A program made the translations under genes and the position numbers. From Spartobacteria bacterium (GTDB taxonomy: Bacteria; Verrucomicrobiota; Verrucomicrobiia; Chthoniobacterales; UBA10450): 64,000 bases of DNA. The stretch spans positions 3,255 through 67,254 of the forward strand of contig PMTM01000012.1 of assembly GCA_003167365.1 (NCBI GenBank). The letters are read 5' to 3'. Shown here in pieces: positions 53,478 to 61,840 of this stretch. The notes below the pieces were generated by a model. The model was not told the origin of the DNA and made no database searches. It saw only the letters and a list, made by a program, of their open reading frames with translations. The stretch's first letter is position 1. The number at the start of each line of letters is the position of its first letter.

Positions 53478-54349
53478 GCGCTGGATCCCGCCAGCGCGTT
53501 GGGCTGCCCCAGTGTCTTCAACTGTGCCTGCGGCAGATAAGTGACGATGTCGATCTTGCCATCGTAACCTTCCACAAGTGCGGAGCAGGATTCGACCCAG
53601 TCGCCACAATTGTAGTAGGTCACCTTTGCGATTGTTCGAATCGATGCGCTATGGATGTGTCCACACAACACTGCCTGAACATTAAATTTTTCTGCGTAAT
53701 ACACCACGGCCTCTTCAAATTTGCCGATAAAACTGACCGCGTCTTTCACTCGCTTTTTCGCGTAAGCGCTGAGTGACCAGTAACCGAGACCGAAACGCCG
53801 GCGCACGAAATTGATCACCGGATTGAGTGAGAGCAAGAATTGATAACCGATGTCACCGGCAAAGGCCAACCACTTTACATTTTGCACGACCGTGTCGAGT
53901 TCGTGTCCATGGATAATGAGCATGCGACGACCATCAGCCAGATGGTGTATGACGTGCTTCTGGACGGTGATGTTGCCGTAGTCGCCGTCGAAATCCCCTA
54001 CCAACTCGTCATGGTTGCCTGGAATGTATACGACACGCGTGCCTTTGCGCGCCTTGCGCAGAATTTTTTGAATGACGTCATTGTGTTGTTGCGGCCAATA
54101 GCGGCTGCGGCGCAGTTGCCAAATGTCGATCAAATCTCCGACGACGTAGAGGGTTTCGAAATCATAGTCGCGTAAGAAGTCGAGCAGTGGTCCGGCATTC
54201 GCGCCGCGTGTTCCGAGATGCACGTCGGAAATCCAGGCCGTTCGTACTTTGTGGATTGACTCTGATTGGATCTCGTCCGGTCCGAAAGAGAAACGCTCGT
54301 CTAAGGAAATGTCCGAGGTCGACCTTGCGAAACCGTTTGTTACTTCCAC
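53474..54349 (-). CDS. Metallophosphoesterase, LpxH-like
   Basis: 291 residues. All five metal-binding motifs of calcineurin-like phosphoesterases are present: SDVHLG, GDLIDIW, GNHDE, HGHE and GHIHS. The pattern (WISDVHLGTRGANAGPLLDFL, LYVVGDLIDIWQLRR, RRRFGLGYWSLSAYAKKRVKDAV, YYNCGDWVESC) matches the UDP-2,3-diacylglucosamine pyrophosphatase group and its paralogues, which act in lipid A synthesis or other membrane-lipid phosphate turnover. A short N-terminal extension (about 35 residues) precedes the domain. It is coupled to a small coiled-coil gene downstream. Confidence 0.88.
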   Translation of the reverse strand: MEVTNGFARSTSDISLDERFSFGPDEIQSESIHKVRTAWISDVHLGTRGANAGPLLDFLRDYDFETLYVVGDLIDIWQLRRSRYWPQQHNDVIQKILRKARKGTRVVYIPGNHDELVGDFDGDYGNITVQKHVIHHLADGRRMLIIHGHELDTVVQNVKWLAFAGDIGYQFLLSLNPVINFVRRRFGLGYWSLSAYAKKRVKDAVSFIGKFEEAVVYYAEKFNVQAVLCGHIHSASIRTIAKVTYYNCGDWVESCSALVEGYDGKIDIVTYLPQAQLKTLGQPNALAGSSA

Positions 54350-54389
54350 TTAGATGCCTCGCTTAAGTGGCCGTTCAAGCGCAGATACT

Positions 54390-54722
54390 TTACGTTGAGC
54401 AAGAAGCCCACTGGGTAAAATAAAACACGTGCCGGCACGAAGTCATCGTAAGAATCGTGAAGATTAAGTTACGATCCGATGACGATCCGGTGTCACAATA
54501 GAGGGACGGCGCGATGACCGTTCTTGCACGAGTGTTCGCCGCGCAACTAGCAAGTGCGCTAAACAATGCGATGCGATAGACGAGCACGATCCTCTTTCGT
54601 TTGCGACGGCCCGAACGATGAAAGGCTCTCTGTTTTTTCCAGCGAAGGCGCGAGAAGAGTGCAGCGACGATTCCACAGAGTGTGCAGGCAGCCATCAAGA
54701 TGAAACTTAGAGAAGCTCTCAT
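54390..54722 (-). CDS. Possible small membrane protein
   Basis: 110 residues. The N-terminus is hydrophobic (LSFILMAACTLCGIVAALF), followed by a very basic segment (RLRWKKQRAFHRSGRRKRKRIVL) and a second hydrophobic stretch (VYRIALFSALASCAA). The remainder has no clear pattern. It is a weak call, supported mainly by the PHO-box array 36 nt upstream and by the plausible inner-membrane topology. Confidence 0.4.
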   Translation of the reverse strand: MRASLSFILMAACTLCGIVAALFSRLRWKKQRAFHRSGRRKRKRIVLVYRIALFSALASCAANTRARTVIAPSLYCDTGSSSDRNLIFTILTMTSCRHVFYFTQWASCST

Positions 54723-54757
54723 GTGCTTTTTCTAAATGCTGGAGTTAAAAGCGCGAA

Positions 54758-54786
54758 GTTACATTCCTGTAACGACTCTGCGACAT
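54758..54786 (-). promoter_or_regulatory. PHO-box-like triplet (minus strand)
   Basis: On the minus strand, ATGTCGC, TCGTTAC and ATGTAAC separated by 4-nt spacers (AGAG, AGGA). It directs to the small membrane gene at 54722, 36 nt away. Confidence 0.6.
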
Positions 54787-54818
54787 CGAGACGCGCACTA
54801 CGTAACCGTAAAAGCAGA

Positions 54819-54847
54819 CCGTCATCCAAATATAACCCAATTGTAAC
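54819..54847 (+). promoter_or_regulatory. PHO-box triplet before a PEP-CTERM gene
   Basis: CCGTCAT, ATATAAC and TTGTAAC, each separated by CCAA. It lies 35 nt before the ATG at 54883, with a TAGTAT -10-like hexamer at 54870. The half-site and spacer TTGTAAC/CCAA are the same as in the phoU box. Confidence 0.68.
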
Positions 54848-54882
54848 AACACGATGTCGCGCATTGAAGTAGTATCGACCGC

Positions 54883-55674
54883 ATGAAATCGATTCGATTG
54901 CTTGGGTTGGTTGCGGCCTCCCTGTACCTTTGCACAACCATTGGCAACGCGGCCTCGATTGCCTACGGGGATTTTGGACCGGTCTCGCCGGGCGTACGCT
55001 TCCGGAGTGTGATCGAGTCTTCCGTCACAGATCCGGTACCTCTTTACGGTCCTCCGACACCGTATTCTGTCGGCTTGGATTTTAACCCGCTCGGATTCGG
55101 CGCCGTTGGCCTCGGCGGGAGCAGCGATATCACGGATGGTCAGCTCAATTTCGGCGTCGAAGGCGGGGTGAGTTCGGCGCAGCTCGTCGGCATCAGTTCG
55201 ATCCGCCTCTTTGAATCAGGAGATTTTACGCTTGCCGGGCTTGGAACTGCCGCGACTCAGGATTTTGCCGGAGCGATAATGCGTATAACGGTCACGCAAA
55301 TCGACGGCGTCAATGTTGCTCCAATCGCCCTCAGCCCTGCTAATGCTTCGGTTGGTTTCAATTTGATCGCTAATCCTGGAATAGTTCAGCCGTGGTCGCT
55401 CGGTCTGAGCTTGGATATCAACTCGCAGTTGACTGCAATGGGCCTACAATTCACTGCTGGTGCGACGAAGTTGGAAGTAGTCATCGACAACCAGTTGATT
55501 GCGCTAAGCGAAACGGACAGCGTTGCGGCGATTCTGAAAAAAGATTTCCGAATTGACGTTACCCCGGATATCGTGCCCGTTCCTGAACCTGCGTCTGCGG
55601 CATTGCTCGGAATCGGCGGGGTGATGATGGCAATTGCCGGGTGGCTCAATCGCCGCGGTGGGTTGCGCGCTTAA
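54883..55674 (+). CDS. PEP-CTERM sorting-domain exoprotein
   Basis: 263 residues. Signal peptide (LLGLVAASLYLCTTIGNAAS), a beta-rich mature domain and the C-terminal exosortase signal VPEPASAALLGIGG, a hydrophobic helix and the basic end RRGGLRA. The function of the mature domain is unknown. A PHO-box triplet directly upstream suggests induction by phosphate limitation, as for the other PEP-CTERM gene at 26714. It is the last gene of the island. Confidence 0.88.
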   Translation: MKSIRLLGLVAASLYLCTTIGNAASIAYGDFGPVSPGVRFRSVIESSVTDPVPLYGPPTPYSVGLDFNPLGFGAVGLGGSSDITDGQLNFGVEGGVSSAQLVGISSIRLFESGDFTLAGLGTAATQDFAGAIMRITVTQIDGVNVAPIALSPANASVGFNLIANPGIVQPWSLGLSLDINSQLTAMGLQFTAGATKLEVVIDNQLIALSETDSVAAILKKDFRIDVTPDIVPVPEPASAALLGIGGVMMAIAGWLNRRGGLRA

Positions 55675-55718
55675 GAGTCACTTGCTCTGCATTAGGCTAG
55701 CGTCACAAGAATAATGCT

Positions 55719-55798
55719 GGCTGCAATGGCGTTGCAGCCCCTTTGTTCTTCGATATCGGACATTGGAGATGCCAAAAGTACTCAAATATTCTGTAAAC
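55719..55798. repeat. Dispersed hairpin element (GCTGCAA stem and CTCAAATATT block)
   Basis: A hairpin GGCTGCAA/TTGCAGCC with loop TGGCG (55719-55739), then GGACATTGGA (55758-55767), and a 25-nt block (55774-55798) whose exact reverse complement is at 20635-20659. The same order of parts is found at 57823-57886. It fills the gap between the PEP-CTERM and Lnt-like genes. Confidence 0.7.
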
Positions 55799-55923
55799 CA
55801 AGGGGGTGCGAGGTGTGCGGCCGGTTTGCACTTGTTTTGCAGCAGCGCTGCAGAGCAGTAATCATCGGTCATCGCGCGCACATTGCAGGCCGGACGAGGC
55901 GACCCTATCCTCCGAACACGTAG

Positions 55924-57372
55924 TTGAATTCTCTTTTTGATAGCAGGTTGAAACGATTCGGGGCTGCGCTACTCGCGGGCGGGCTGCTACATTTCACTGT
56001 TGGTCTAAATCCGTGCTGGCCCATCGCCTGGATCGCACTCGTTCCGCTGCTCCTGGCAGCGTTTTATGCGTCGCGCGGCGAGACGCGACTGCTCGCTGCG
56101 ATCGCCTCTTTCATTGGGCTAATGAGTCTTTTTGGTTACTACGCGGTCGTGGCTAGCTGGCTGGGCGGTCTCGTAATCGTTCTCCTGCAAATGCTCGAGT
56201 GGATGTTCATCGTTGACTTCACTCGCGGGATCGTGCGGCGTTCCGATCGCTGGTTCACGGTGTTCGCCTATCCATTGGTTGCGTCCGCACTCGATACCTT
56301 GATCTCAGCCTTCTCGCCGCACGGCACCTTCGGCAGTCTTGCTTATACGCAAATGAATGATCTGCCTGTCATTCAAGTCGCGTCCATCGCGGGGACACCC
56401 GGTATCGTTTTTGTTATCAGTCTTTTCGCTTCGGCGCTTGCGCTCGCCTTATACCGCAAGAAGCCGCGCACACAACCGCTGCGCGCTTATGGGATCTCCA
56501 TATTAATCATCGCGAGCGCAATCGCTTTTGGCGCTTTTCGCTTAACGAATAATATGACCACGGAGAACGTACCAATCGGCATGGTCGCGATCGATGATTT
56601 TCTCGGTCCAGAAGTTCCGCGCGAGAAAGCGCAAGCGATTTGGAATGGATATAGCGAAGCGATTGCACGTCTGGCGAAGCAAGGCGCGCGCGTTGTCGTC
56701 CTCCCGGAAAAAATTGATGTCAAGGAACCCGCCGCGGCGCAGCGTCACGAGGCGCTGGCTGAAATTGCGCGCCGGAATGCCATCTATCTCGTCGTTGGCC
56801 TCGGGGTGCCGACTAACGCGGGCTGGAAAAACCGCGCATGGCTCTTTGATCCAAATGGCGACCTGCTTGCGGAGTATGACAAGCAACATCTCGTCCCGGG
56901 TTTGGAAGCCGCGATGACGCCAGGGCACGAGAATGTCGTTTGCGAAATCGAGGGGCACCGTCTCGGGATCGCGATCTGCAAGGACATGCATTTCGCTTCG
57001 CTCGGCCGCAGTTATGGAAAGGAGCAGGTGGTGGCGATGCTAGAGCCCGCCTGGGATTTTAATCGCGATGGGTGGATGGCGGCGCGCATCGCCGCGTTAC
57101 GGGGAGTGGAAAATGGCTATGCCGTCGTGCACTCGGCGCGCGAAAGCATTCTCTCGGCCAGCGATCGCTATGGACACTTTGTGGCTGAGGCGCGCAGCCG
57201 GGAGTTGCCGGGAACTTCAATCATCGCGCAGGTGCCGATTAGTGAGCAATCGCCGACGCCTTACGCCCGTTTCGGCGATTGGTTTGGCTGGTTGTGCGTG
57301 ATTGGCGCAGTTGTGCTTCGGCTCATGGCAGATCGCTGTGACCAACTAGGAGATCAAACGGCTCCACGGTAG
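55924..57372 (+). CDS. Apolipoprotein N-acyltransferase-like protein
   Basis: 482 residues. The first 210 are membrane helices; a nitrilase-type domain follows (about 215-460). The catalytic triad is visible: Glu in VVLPEKIDV, Lys in EYDKQHLVPG and Cys in GIAICKDMHF. Lnt adds the third acyl chain to lipoproteins. A stop lies just upstream, so the start is TTG at 55924. Length is close to the family's 500. Because ADP/substrate residues are not checked, an Lnt paralogue or a nitrilase of another kind remains possible. Confidence 0.82.
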   Translation: MNSLFDSRLKRFGAALLAGGLLHFTVGLNPCWPIAWIALVPLLLAAFYASRGETRLLAAIASFIGLMSLFGYYAVVASWLGGLVIVLLQMLEWMFIVDFTRGIVRRSDRWFTVFAYPLVASALDTLISAFSPHGTFGSLAYTQMNDLPVIQVASIAGTPGIVFVISLFASALALALYRKKPRTQPLRAYGISILIIASAIAFGAFRLTNNMTTENVPIGMVAIDDFLGPEVPREKAQAIWNGYSEAIARLAKQGARVVVLPEKIDVKEPAAAQRHEALAEIARRNAIYLVVGLGVPTNAGWKNRAWLFDPNGDLLAEYDKQHLVPGLEAAMTPGHENVVCEIEGHRLGIAICKDMHFASLGRSYGKEQVVAMLEPAWDFNRDGWMAARIAALRGVENGYAVVHSARESILSASDRYGHFVAEARSRELPGTSIIAQVPISEQSPTPYARFGDWFGWLCVIGAVVLRLMADRCDQLGDQTAPR

Positions 57373-57428
57373 AATCGCCGAGGCGCGCAGCGAAGGCTGA
57401 GCTAAATCCAGCGCGCGAATATTCGCTG

Positions 57429-57626
57429 TTACTGAATTGCCACGTCCTTGTCTTTTGTTTGCGCAAGTTGTTCGCGATAGGTCTGTAATTCTGTGGACAG
57501 AATTTCTTGTTCGTGCGATGCCTTATCAGGCTCGGTAGCAGTCCGGAGACGGGCGTAATCTCCGAGAATTTCGGAGACGCTCTTGCCAGAATCCCGCTGA
57601 TCAAGAATGCGAATTATCTCTAGCAC
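57429..57626 (-). CDS. Small coiled-coil hypothetical protein
   Basis: 65 residues, helical throughout (MLEIIRILDQRDSGKSVSEILGDYAR, SHEQEILSTELQTYREQLAQTKDKD). No signal or known domain. It is convergent with the Lnt-like gene. Confidence is moderate, since the composition looks like a real short helical protein but no neighbour explains it. Confidence 0.4.
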   Translation of the reverse strand: MLEIIRILDQRDSGKSVSEILGDYARLRTATEPDKASHEQEILSTELQTYREQLAQTKDKDVAIQ

Positions 57627-57822
57627 ATCAGATCGTCACATTTCGCCTAACGGCGAATGTGACGAAAGAAAACTTCTGTAATCCAGAAAATCCTCGGAGC
57701 CTAACCCGAACCTGAATCGGTAGCTTATTTGGTTACGGCCCGATAAATATCCAGGGGACATTGTGGTTAAGAGTCAGTTCCAATGGTAGCTCATTTGGTA
57801 GCGCCTTAGTGGCTGAAGTCGC

Positions 57823-57996
57823 GCTGCAAGACCATTGCAGCAGCCCGGTTTTCGGACATTGGACACGCTAAAACGACTCAAATATTCAGCGAAGGTACAA
57901 ATCTGTCCCTTCGCTAAATAATTGAGCCAAGCAATGAATCGCTCCGTCGTCAGATGCTCTAATTAACCCGCATCGCAGATGCAATCACATTGCATC
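57823..57996. repeat. Dispersed hairpin element, second copy with extra hairpin
   Basis: A hairpin GCTGCAA/TTGCAGC (57823-57841, loop GACCA), GGACATTGGA, AAAACGACTCAAATATT (57870-57886, identical to 20753-20769) and AATAATTGAG with flanking matches to 20520-20560. A further hairpin GATGCAA/TTGCATC with loop TCACA is at 57978-57996. No gene is seen in 57627-58017. Confidence 0.7.
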
Positions 57997-58017
57997 GTTA
58001 TTGCAGTGCCAGACAAG

Positions 58018-58740
58018 TTACAGCTCGCCCAAGTTTTGTTGCAGAAGCTTTTGCAGCTCGCGCGGCTTCATCACAGTGATCGTGGTGCCTTTCACGCGTA
58101 AAAGGTTTTTGTGGCGAAACTTGGCGAGCGTGCGGGATAACGTCTCGCTCGTCGTTCCCATCTCGGCCGCGAGCACGCGTTTCGTGCGATCCAGTTCAAT
58201 CACGGCGGCTGCACCGCTTAGCGGGCGCGGACACCGCTTCAAGAGCCAGTTTGCGAGGCGCGTTCCCATGTCCTTAAGCATCAGATCGTCGAGTAACCCG
58301 ACGAGCACGCGCAAATGCTGGCTCATTGAACCAAGCATGCGCAGCGCGAGCTCGGGGCGTTTACGGAGCAATTCGATGAAATCCGATTTCGGGACGAGCA
58401 AGACCGTCGTTGACTCAGTCGCGCGTGCATCAGCTGGATAACCGGCATCAGTCGCGAGGGCTGCCTCGGCGAACGATTCGATTGGGCGAAATAGATGAAT
58501 GACCTGCTCCTTCCCGGCGACGTTGACGCGGTGGATATTGATCGCGCCTTTTTGCACGATGTAAAAACCTTCGGCTCGCGCTCCTTCACGAAAAAGGTAA
58601 TCGCCCTTCGCGAGGTGCTTCGGAACGATGAATGAGGCGATGGTCGCAATATCAACCGTTGGCAGACCCATGAAAAGCTGACAACTACGCAGCGTGTTTT
58701 CGACGATAGCCTGCCTGAATTTGGTCGCTTCCAGCGGCAT
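58018..58740 (-). CDS. Crp/Fnr-family regulator of the nos operon
   Basis: 240 residues. A cNMP-binding-fold effector domain (about 25-135: IVPKHLAKGDYLFREGARAEGFYIVQKGAINIHR) and a C-terminal winged HTH (about 165-235: ELDRTKRVLAAEMGTTSETLSRTLAKFRHKNLL). Only one N-terminal Cys is present, so it is not an oxygen-sensing FNR with a 4Fe-4S cluster; DNR-type NO sensing is a reasonable alternative. It is the last gene of the nos cluster, 24 nt after the DUF2249 gene, and probably controls it. Confidence 0.85.
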   Translation of the reverse strand: MPLEATKFRQAIVENTLRSCQLFMGLPTVDIATIASFIVPKHLAKGDYLFREGARAEGFYIVQKGAINIHRVNVAGKEQVIHLFRPIESFAEAALATDAGYPADARATESTTVLLVPKSDFIELLRKRPELALRMLGSMSQHLRVLVGLLDDLMLKDMGTRLANWLLKRCPRPLSGAAAVIELDRTKRVLAAEMGTTSETLSRTLAKFRHKNLLRVKGTTITVMKPRELQKLLQQNLGEL

Positions 58741-58764
58741 TCCGGGAAGCTATCTGTCCGCCTG

Positions 58765-58998
58765 CTAGTCGTCCCGCCAAAAATGTGTCACCCACAATCC
58801 ACCCAGGTCGCGTTCGACGCGCGATTGAAAACCTTCGCTGCCAAGTTTTTCGATAAGCGGTGATGGGAGAAATGGCGCAATGACCGAAAGTCCTTCGCCT
58901 GGAGCGAGGTTAGCAACGCGCGTACGAATCTCCGCGAATGGTTCGACCCCGCGAGCAAGAATCGGCCGCACATCGAGTGTTTTGAATTTGTGCGGCAT
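58765..58998 (-). CDS. DUF2249-domain protein
   Basis: 77 residues covering one DUF2249 domain: LDVRPILARGVEPFAEIRTRVANLAPGEGLSVIAPFLPSPLIEKLGSEGF and the WVTHFWRDD end. It resembles the TusA-like fold. Such proteins often accompany denitrification and microaerobic-respiration genes, but the function is not established. It begins 4 nt after nosY and precedes the Crp/Fnr regulator by 24 nt. Confidence 0.82.
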   Translation of the reverse strand: MPHKFKTLDVRPILARGVEPFAEIRTRVANLAPGEGLSVIAPFLPSPLIEKLGSEGFQSRVERDLGGLWVTHFWRDD

Positions 58999-59002
58999 TT
59001 TG

Positions 59003-59806
59003 TCATTCCTCCCAACGGTTCAAACGCAGACCGGCCAAGGCAACCAGCGCCACAGTCCAAAACGCGGCGACCATGCTGAACCAGAGGCCGGCGTGCCCGA
59101 TCCACCAACTCGCGAGCGGAGTTTTATTGGCGGCTTCGGCCGGAATTTGCTCTAGGGCGAAGAGCGCTTCGATCCGGAAGGAATCGAGCGGATTCAACAT
59201 CAGCAGTCCGACCCAGAGATCGGGAAATTTTTGAACGAAATCCCAGCGCGCCGCGAAGAGCGCGACAAGATCAAAGCCAAAAAGAAAGAGCAGCCATGCA
59301 CTCACGCCGGCGATGAGCGCCTGCGCACGATCGTGTGCGAGAAACCCTGCAGCGAGGCCAACAGCAAGAAACGCAGCGGCCAGGAGTAGCGTTTGTAAAT
59401 AAAGCATCGCGATCCGTTGCGCACCCGATCCCGCAACCAAGCCGGGAAGAAAAAGCAACACCAACACCGCGCTGAAGATCGACAAGTAGGCAATGAATTT
59501 CCCAATGATATAAGCTGCGCGCGGCACCGGCTGTGCAAACAACATTTGCCATTCCTCGCGTTCGGCTTGCGCGCTGCTTGCGCCGGCAAGAAGCGCGAAA
59601 AGCGAAACGAAATAAAGCGAGACCTGCAAAATCAAAAACGCAATGCTGTGCGTGTCTTCGCTCAAAACAAACGCTGCCGCTCCGCCCAGCAGCGACAGAA
59701 CGGAAAAAACCTGAAAGTAGCGATTGATGAGCGCATCGCGAAACTCGCGCAGCAGCACGGCGCGCAATGGCGCGACCTCAACCAACGATGGAAAAAGGCG
59801 GCTCAT
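59003..59806 (-). CDS. nosY: NosY-like ABC transporter permease
   Basis: 267 residues, six hydrophobic segments (FSVLSLLGGAAAFVL, FLILQVSLYFVSLFALLAGASSA, AYLSIFSAVLVLLFLPGLVAGSG, LLLAAAFLAVGLAAGFLAH, ALIAGVSAWLLFLFGFDL, WFSMVAAFWTVALVALAGL) with the EREEWQMLF coupling segment. It partners with NosF in the copper/sulfur delivery system for nitrous oxide reductase. The ATG at 59806 overlaps the nosF 3' end by 29 nt; a start at 59830 is possible. Confidence 0.88.
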   Translation of the reverse strand: MSRLFPSLVEVAPLRAVLLREFRDALINRYFQVFSVLSLLGGAAAFVLSEDTHSIAFLILQVSLYFVSLFALLAGASSAQAEREEWQMLFAQPVPRAAYIIGKFIAYLSIFSAVLVLLFLPGLVAGSGAQRIAMLYLQTLLLAAAFLAVGLAAGFLAHDRAQALIAGVSAWLLFLFGFDLVALFAARWDFVQKFPDLWVGLLMLNPLDSFRIEALFALEQIPAEAANKTPLASWWIGHAGLWFSMVAAFWTVALVALAGLRLNRWEE

Positions 59807-60512
59807 TAATTGTCGATCTCTTGTGCGCATCGGGCGCGACCTGTTCCATTTCGTCGAAATTGTGCGGGAGGTTTGTCGGATCGAGTTCACGCTCGATTTT
59901 CCCATCGCGACAAAGCAGGCAGCGATGCGCGACGTTGTTCCATTCTCGCACCAGATGCGTGGTGACAAGGACGGTCTTGCCGCGTTCGGCTTCAAAGCGA
60001 AGCGTGTCTTGCAGTCGTTGTCGCCAGCCCGGATCGAGACTCAAGCCCGGTTCATCGAGCAACAACACTGGCGCGTCGGGCAAGAGCAATAGGGCGAGCC
60101 CGAGTCGCTGGCGCGTTCCGCCGGAAAGCGCGCTGGTGCGAACGCGCTCGAACTCGCGCAAGCCGGCGAGATCGATCACCGCTTCGTACCGTGATGCGGC
60201 CACGGCGCGCAGCCGCGCGTAAAAACGCAAAATCTCCGCGCAGGTCATACGCGGATGAAAACTCGGCCGTTGCGGCAGGTAAGCGAGTGATCGCTGCGCC
60301 GCGATTCGTTGATCGACGATGTCGATTCTATTTATATGCGCGCTCCCTTTTTGGGGGCGAATCAAACCGGCCAGCACTTTCATGGTCGTGCTCTTGCCCG
60401 CGCCGTTCGCACCCACCAGCAAAGTGATTTCCCGCGGAGCTGCGTTAAAGGTCATGCCGCGCAAAACAAGATTACGCCCGTAACTTTTGGTGAGGGCCTC
60501 GACTGCAATCAT
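59778..60512 (-). CDS. nosF: NosF ABC transporter ATPase
   Basis: 244 residues with Walker A (GANGAGKSTT), signature (LSGGTRQRLGL) and Walker B (APVLLLDEP) in the right order, and H-loop VLVTTH. Its position between nosD and nosY and its overlap with both (1 nt with nosD, 29 nt with nosY) make it the NosF subunit. It drives transfer of sulfur- or copper-related material for assembly of the CuZ site of NosZ, together with NosD and NosY. Confidence 0.92.
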   Translation of the reverse strand: MIAVEALTKSYGRNLVLRGMTFNAAPREITLLVGANGAGKSTTMKVLAGLIRPQKGSAHINRIDIVDQRIAAQRSLAYLPQRPSFHPRMTCAEILRFYARLRAVAASRYEAVIDLAGLREFERVRTSALSGGTRQRLGLALLLLPDAPVLLLDEPGLSLDPGWRQRLQDTLRFEAERGKTVLVTTHLVREWNNVAHRCLLCRDGKIERELDPTNLPHNFDEMEQVAPDAHKRSTINEPPFSIVG

Positions 60513-61840
60513 TATTTGGTGTTGGAAGAAATGACGCTCCGGGCCGCGCGTTGCGCACGTAATGTCCAGAAGCGCGAATTGAGCGGCGCCGGGTCTTCGA
60601 TGTAGCTTGCGCCCGGCAACGCCGCGCGCTCCTCCGCGAATCGCAAGAGCTTCAGCGCGGGACTGTCGGAGAGAAATGCGACCGCTGGAAAATCGCGCCG
60701 CAACACGCCGAAGAGATCGAGCTCGCGATGCGGCAAGTCGTTGATCCCATCGCCATCCAAATCCAGTTCGAAACTATCGTCCCAAAAATTGCCGACGCCG
60801 TTCACAGCCCAGCGGCTCCCGGAAACATCTGAGCCGCCGGTCTCGACCGGATGCAGATTGCGCACAAAAATATTTTCCGTGAAAGCGTTGCCGTCGGAGT
60901 TCGAACCGAAGCGCAAGCCAATGTAATTATGCGTCACGCGATTGCCGACGATCCTATTTTCGTTGCACTGATTGAACGAAAGTCCGACGGCGTTTTCACT
61001 GATCTCGTTTTGTTCGAGCCGGCTCCGATCGCATGATTGAAAAATGAGTCCGTAAGCCCGGTGGCCACGGTTGTTGATGAAACGATTGCCGCGCACGACC
61101 AGTTCTTTCGAAAACATGATCGCGGCGCCGGCCGCGTTCTCGGAGAAGGTGTTGTTCTCAAAAACATTGCCGTCCGAATACATGTAATGCAGGCCGTAGC
61201 GGACGTGGTGGACGAGATTGTTTTCGACGCGCGAATTGTTCGTGAAGGAAAAATAAATTCCGTCGCGCGTATCGCTGATTTCGTTGCCGCGGATCAAAGT
61301 GCCCTCGCAATTCCACTGATGAATGCCGTTGCCGCGGCGATTTGCGACCAGGGTCGTGTCGCAGTTCTCCGTGCTCGTTCCGATTCCTTTTTCGACCGGC
61401 TCGGTGGAGGCGGTCAGGGTCGTTTTACCCTGGATGCGATTATTGAGAATTTGCGCGCCGGAAATTTTCTTCAGATAGATCCCATGGAGCGAATCGGCGA
61501 TGACGTTGTTGTCGATCTTGGCGCGATTGCCGGTAACGAAAACGGCGGCGTCATCGTCCGACAATTGCAAGCCCGAACCGGCAATGCGCAGTCCACTTAG
61601 TGCTACGTCGTCCGCCGCGATCGTCACGACGTTACCGCGGCCGGCGCCGCGAATTTCCGCGCCGCGCTCGCCGACGATTGTGAGCGGTTTGTTGATCACG
61701 ATCGGGCCTGCATGCACACCCGCTTCGATGCGAATCGTGTCGCCGGGCGCGGCGGCGTCGATTCGTTCTTGTAGCGTCGCGCTATTCGCGTGGTTTGTTA
61801 TGCCAAGCACGATCGCGAGGCAAAAAATGCGCGCATTCAT
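60512..61840 (-). CDS. nosD: NosD periplasmic copper-maturation protein
   Basis: 442 residues. Signal peptide (NARIFCLAIVLGITNHANSA), then a CASH/beta-helix domain (about 40-330: ATLQERIDAAAPGDTIRIEAG, LHGIYLKKISGAQILNNRIQG, NGIHQWNCEGTLIRGNEISD), typical of NosD, and a C-terminal segment. The long upstream frame is not translated: the signal peptide starts at 61840. It overlaps the membrane gene upstream by 4 nt and the nosF start by 1 nt. NosD binds substrates for CuZ assembly. Confidence 0.92.
   Translation of the reverse strand: MNARIFCLAIVLGITNHANSATLQERIDAAAPGDTIRIEAGVHAGPIVINKPLTIVGERGAEIRGAGRGNVVTIAADDVALSGLRIAGSGLQLSDDDAAVFVTGNRAKIDNNVIADSLHGIYLKKISGAQILNNRIQGKTTLTASTEPVEKGIGTSTENCDTTLVANRRGNGIHQWNCEGTLIRGNEISDTRDGIYFSFTNNSRVENNLVHHVRYGLHYMYSDGNVFENNTFSENAAGAAIMFSKELVVRGNRFINNRGHRAYGLIFQSCDRSRLEQNEISENAVGLSFNQCNENRIVGNRVTHNYIGLRFGSNSDGNAFTENIFVRNLHPVETGGSDVSGSRWAVNGVGNFWDDSFELDLDGDGINDLPHRELDLFGVLRRDFPAVAFLSDSPALKLLRFAEERAALPGASYIEDPAPLNSRFWTLRAQRAARSVISSNTK

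Noticed and set aside
54758-54847. One common bidirectional promoter with random GTAAC motifs
   Set aside because: The half-sites are phased with 4-nt spacers on both strands and match the other boxes in the island, so they are treated as two PHO-boxes.
57720-57830. tRNA-like D-arm string (GGTAGCTCATTTGGTAGCGCC)
   Set aside because: No acceptor, anticodon or T-arm could be fitted around it; not a tRNA.
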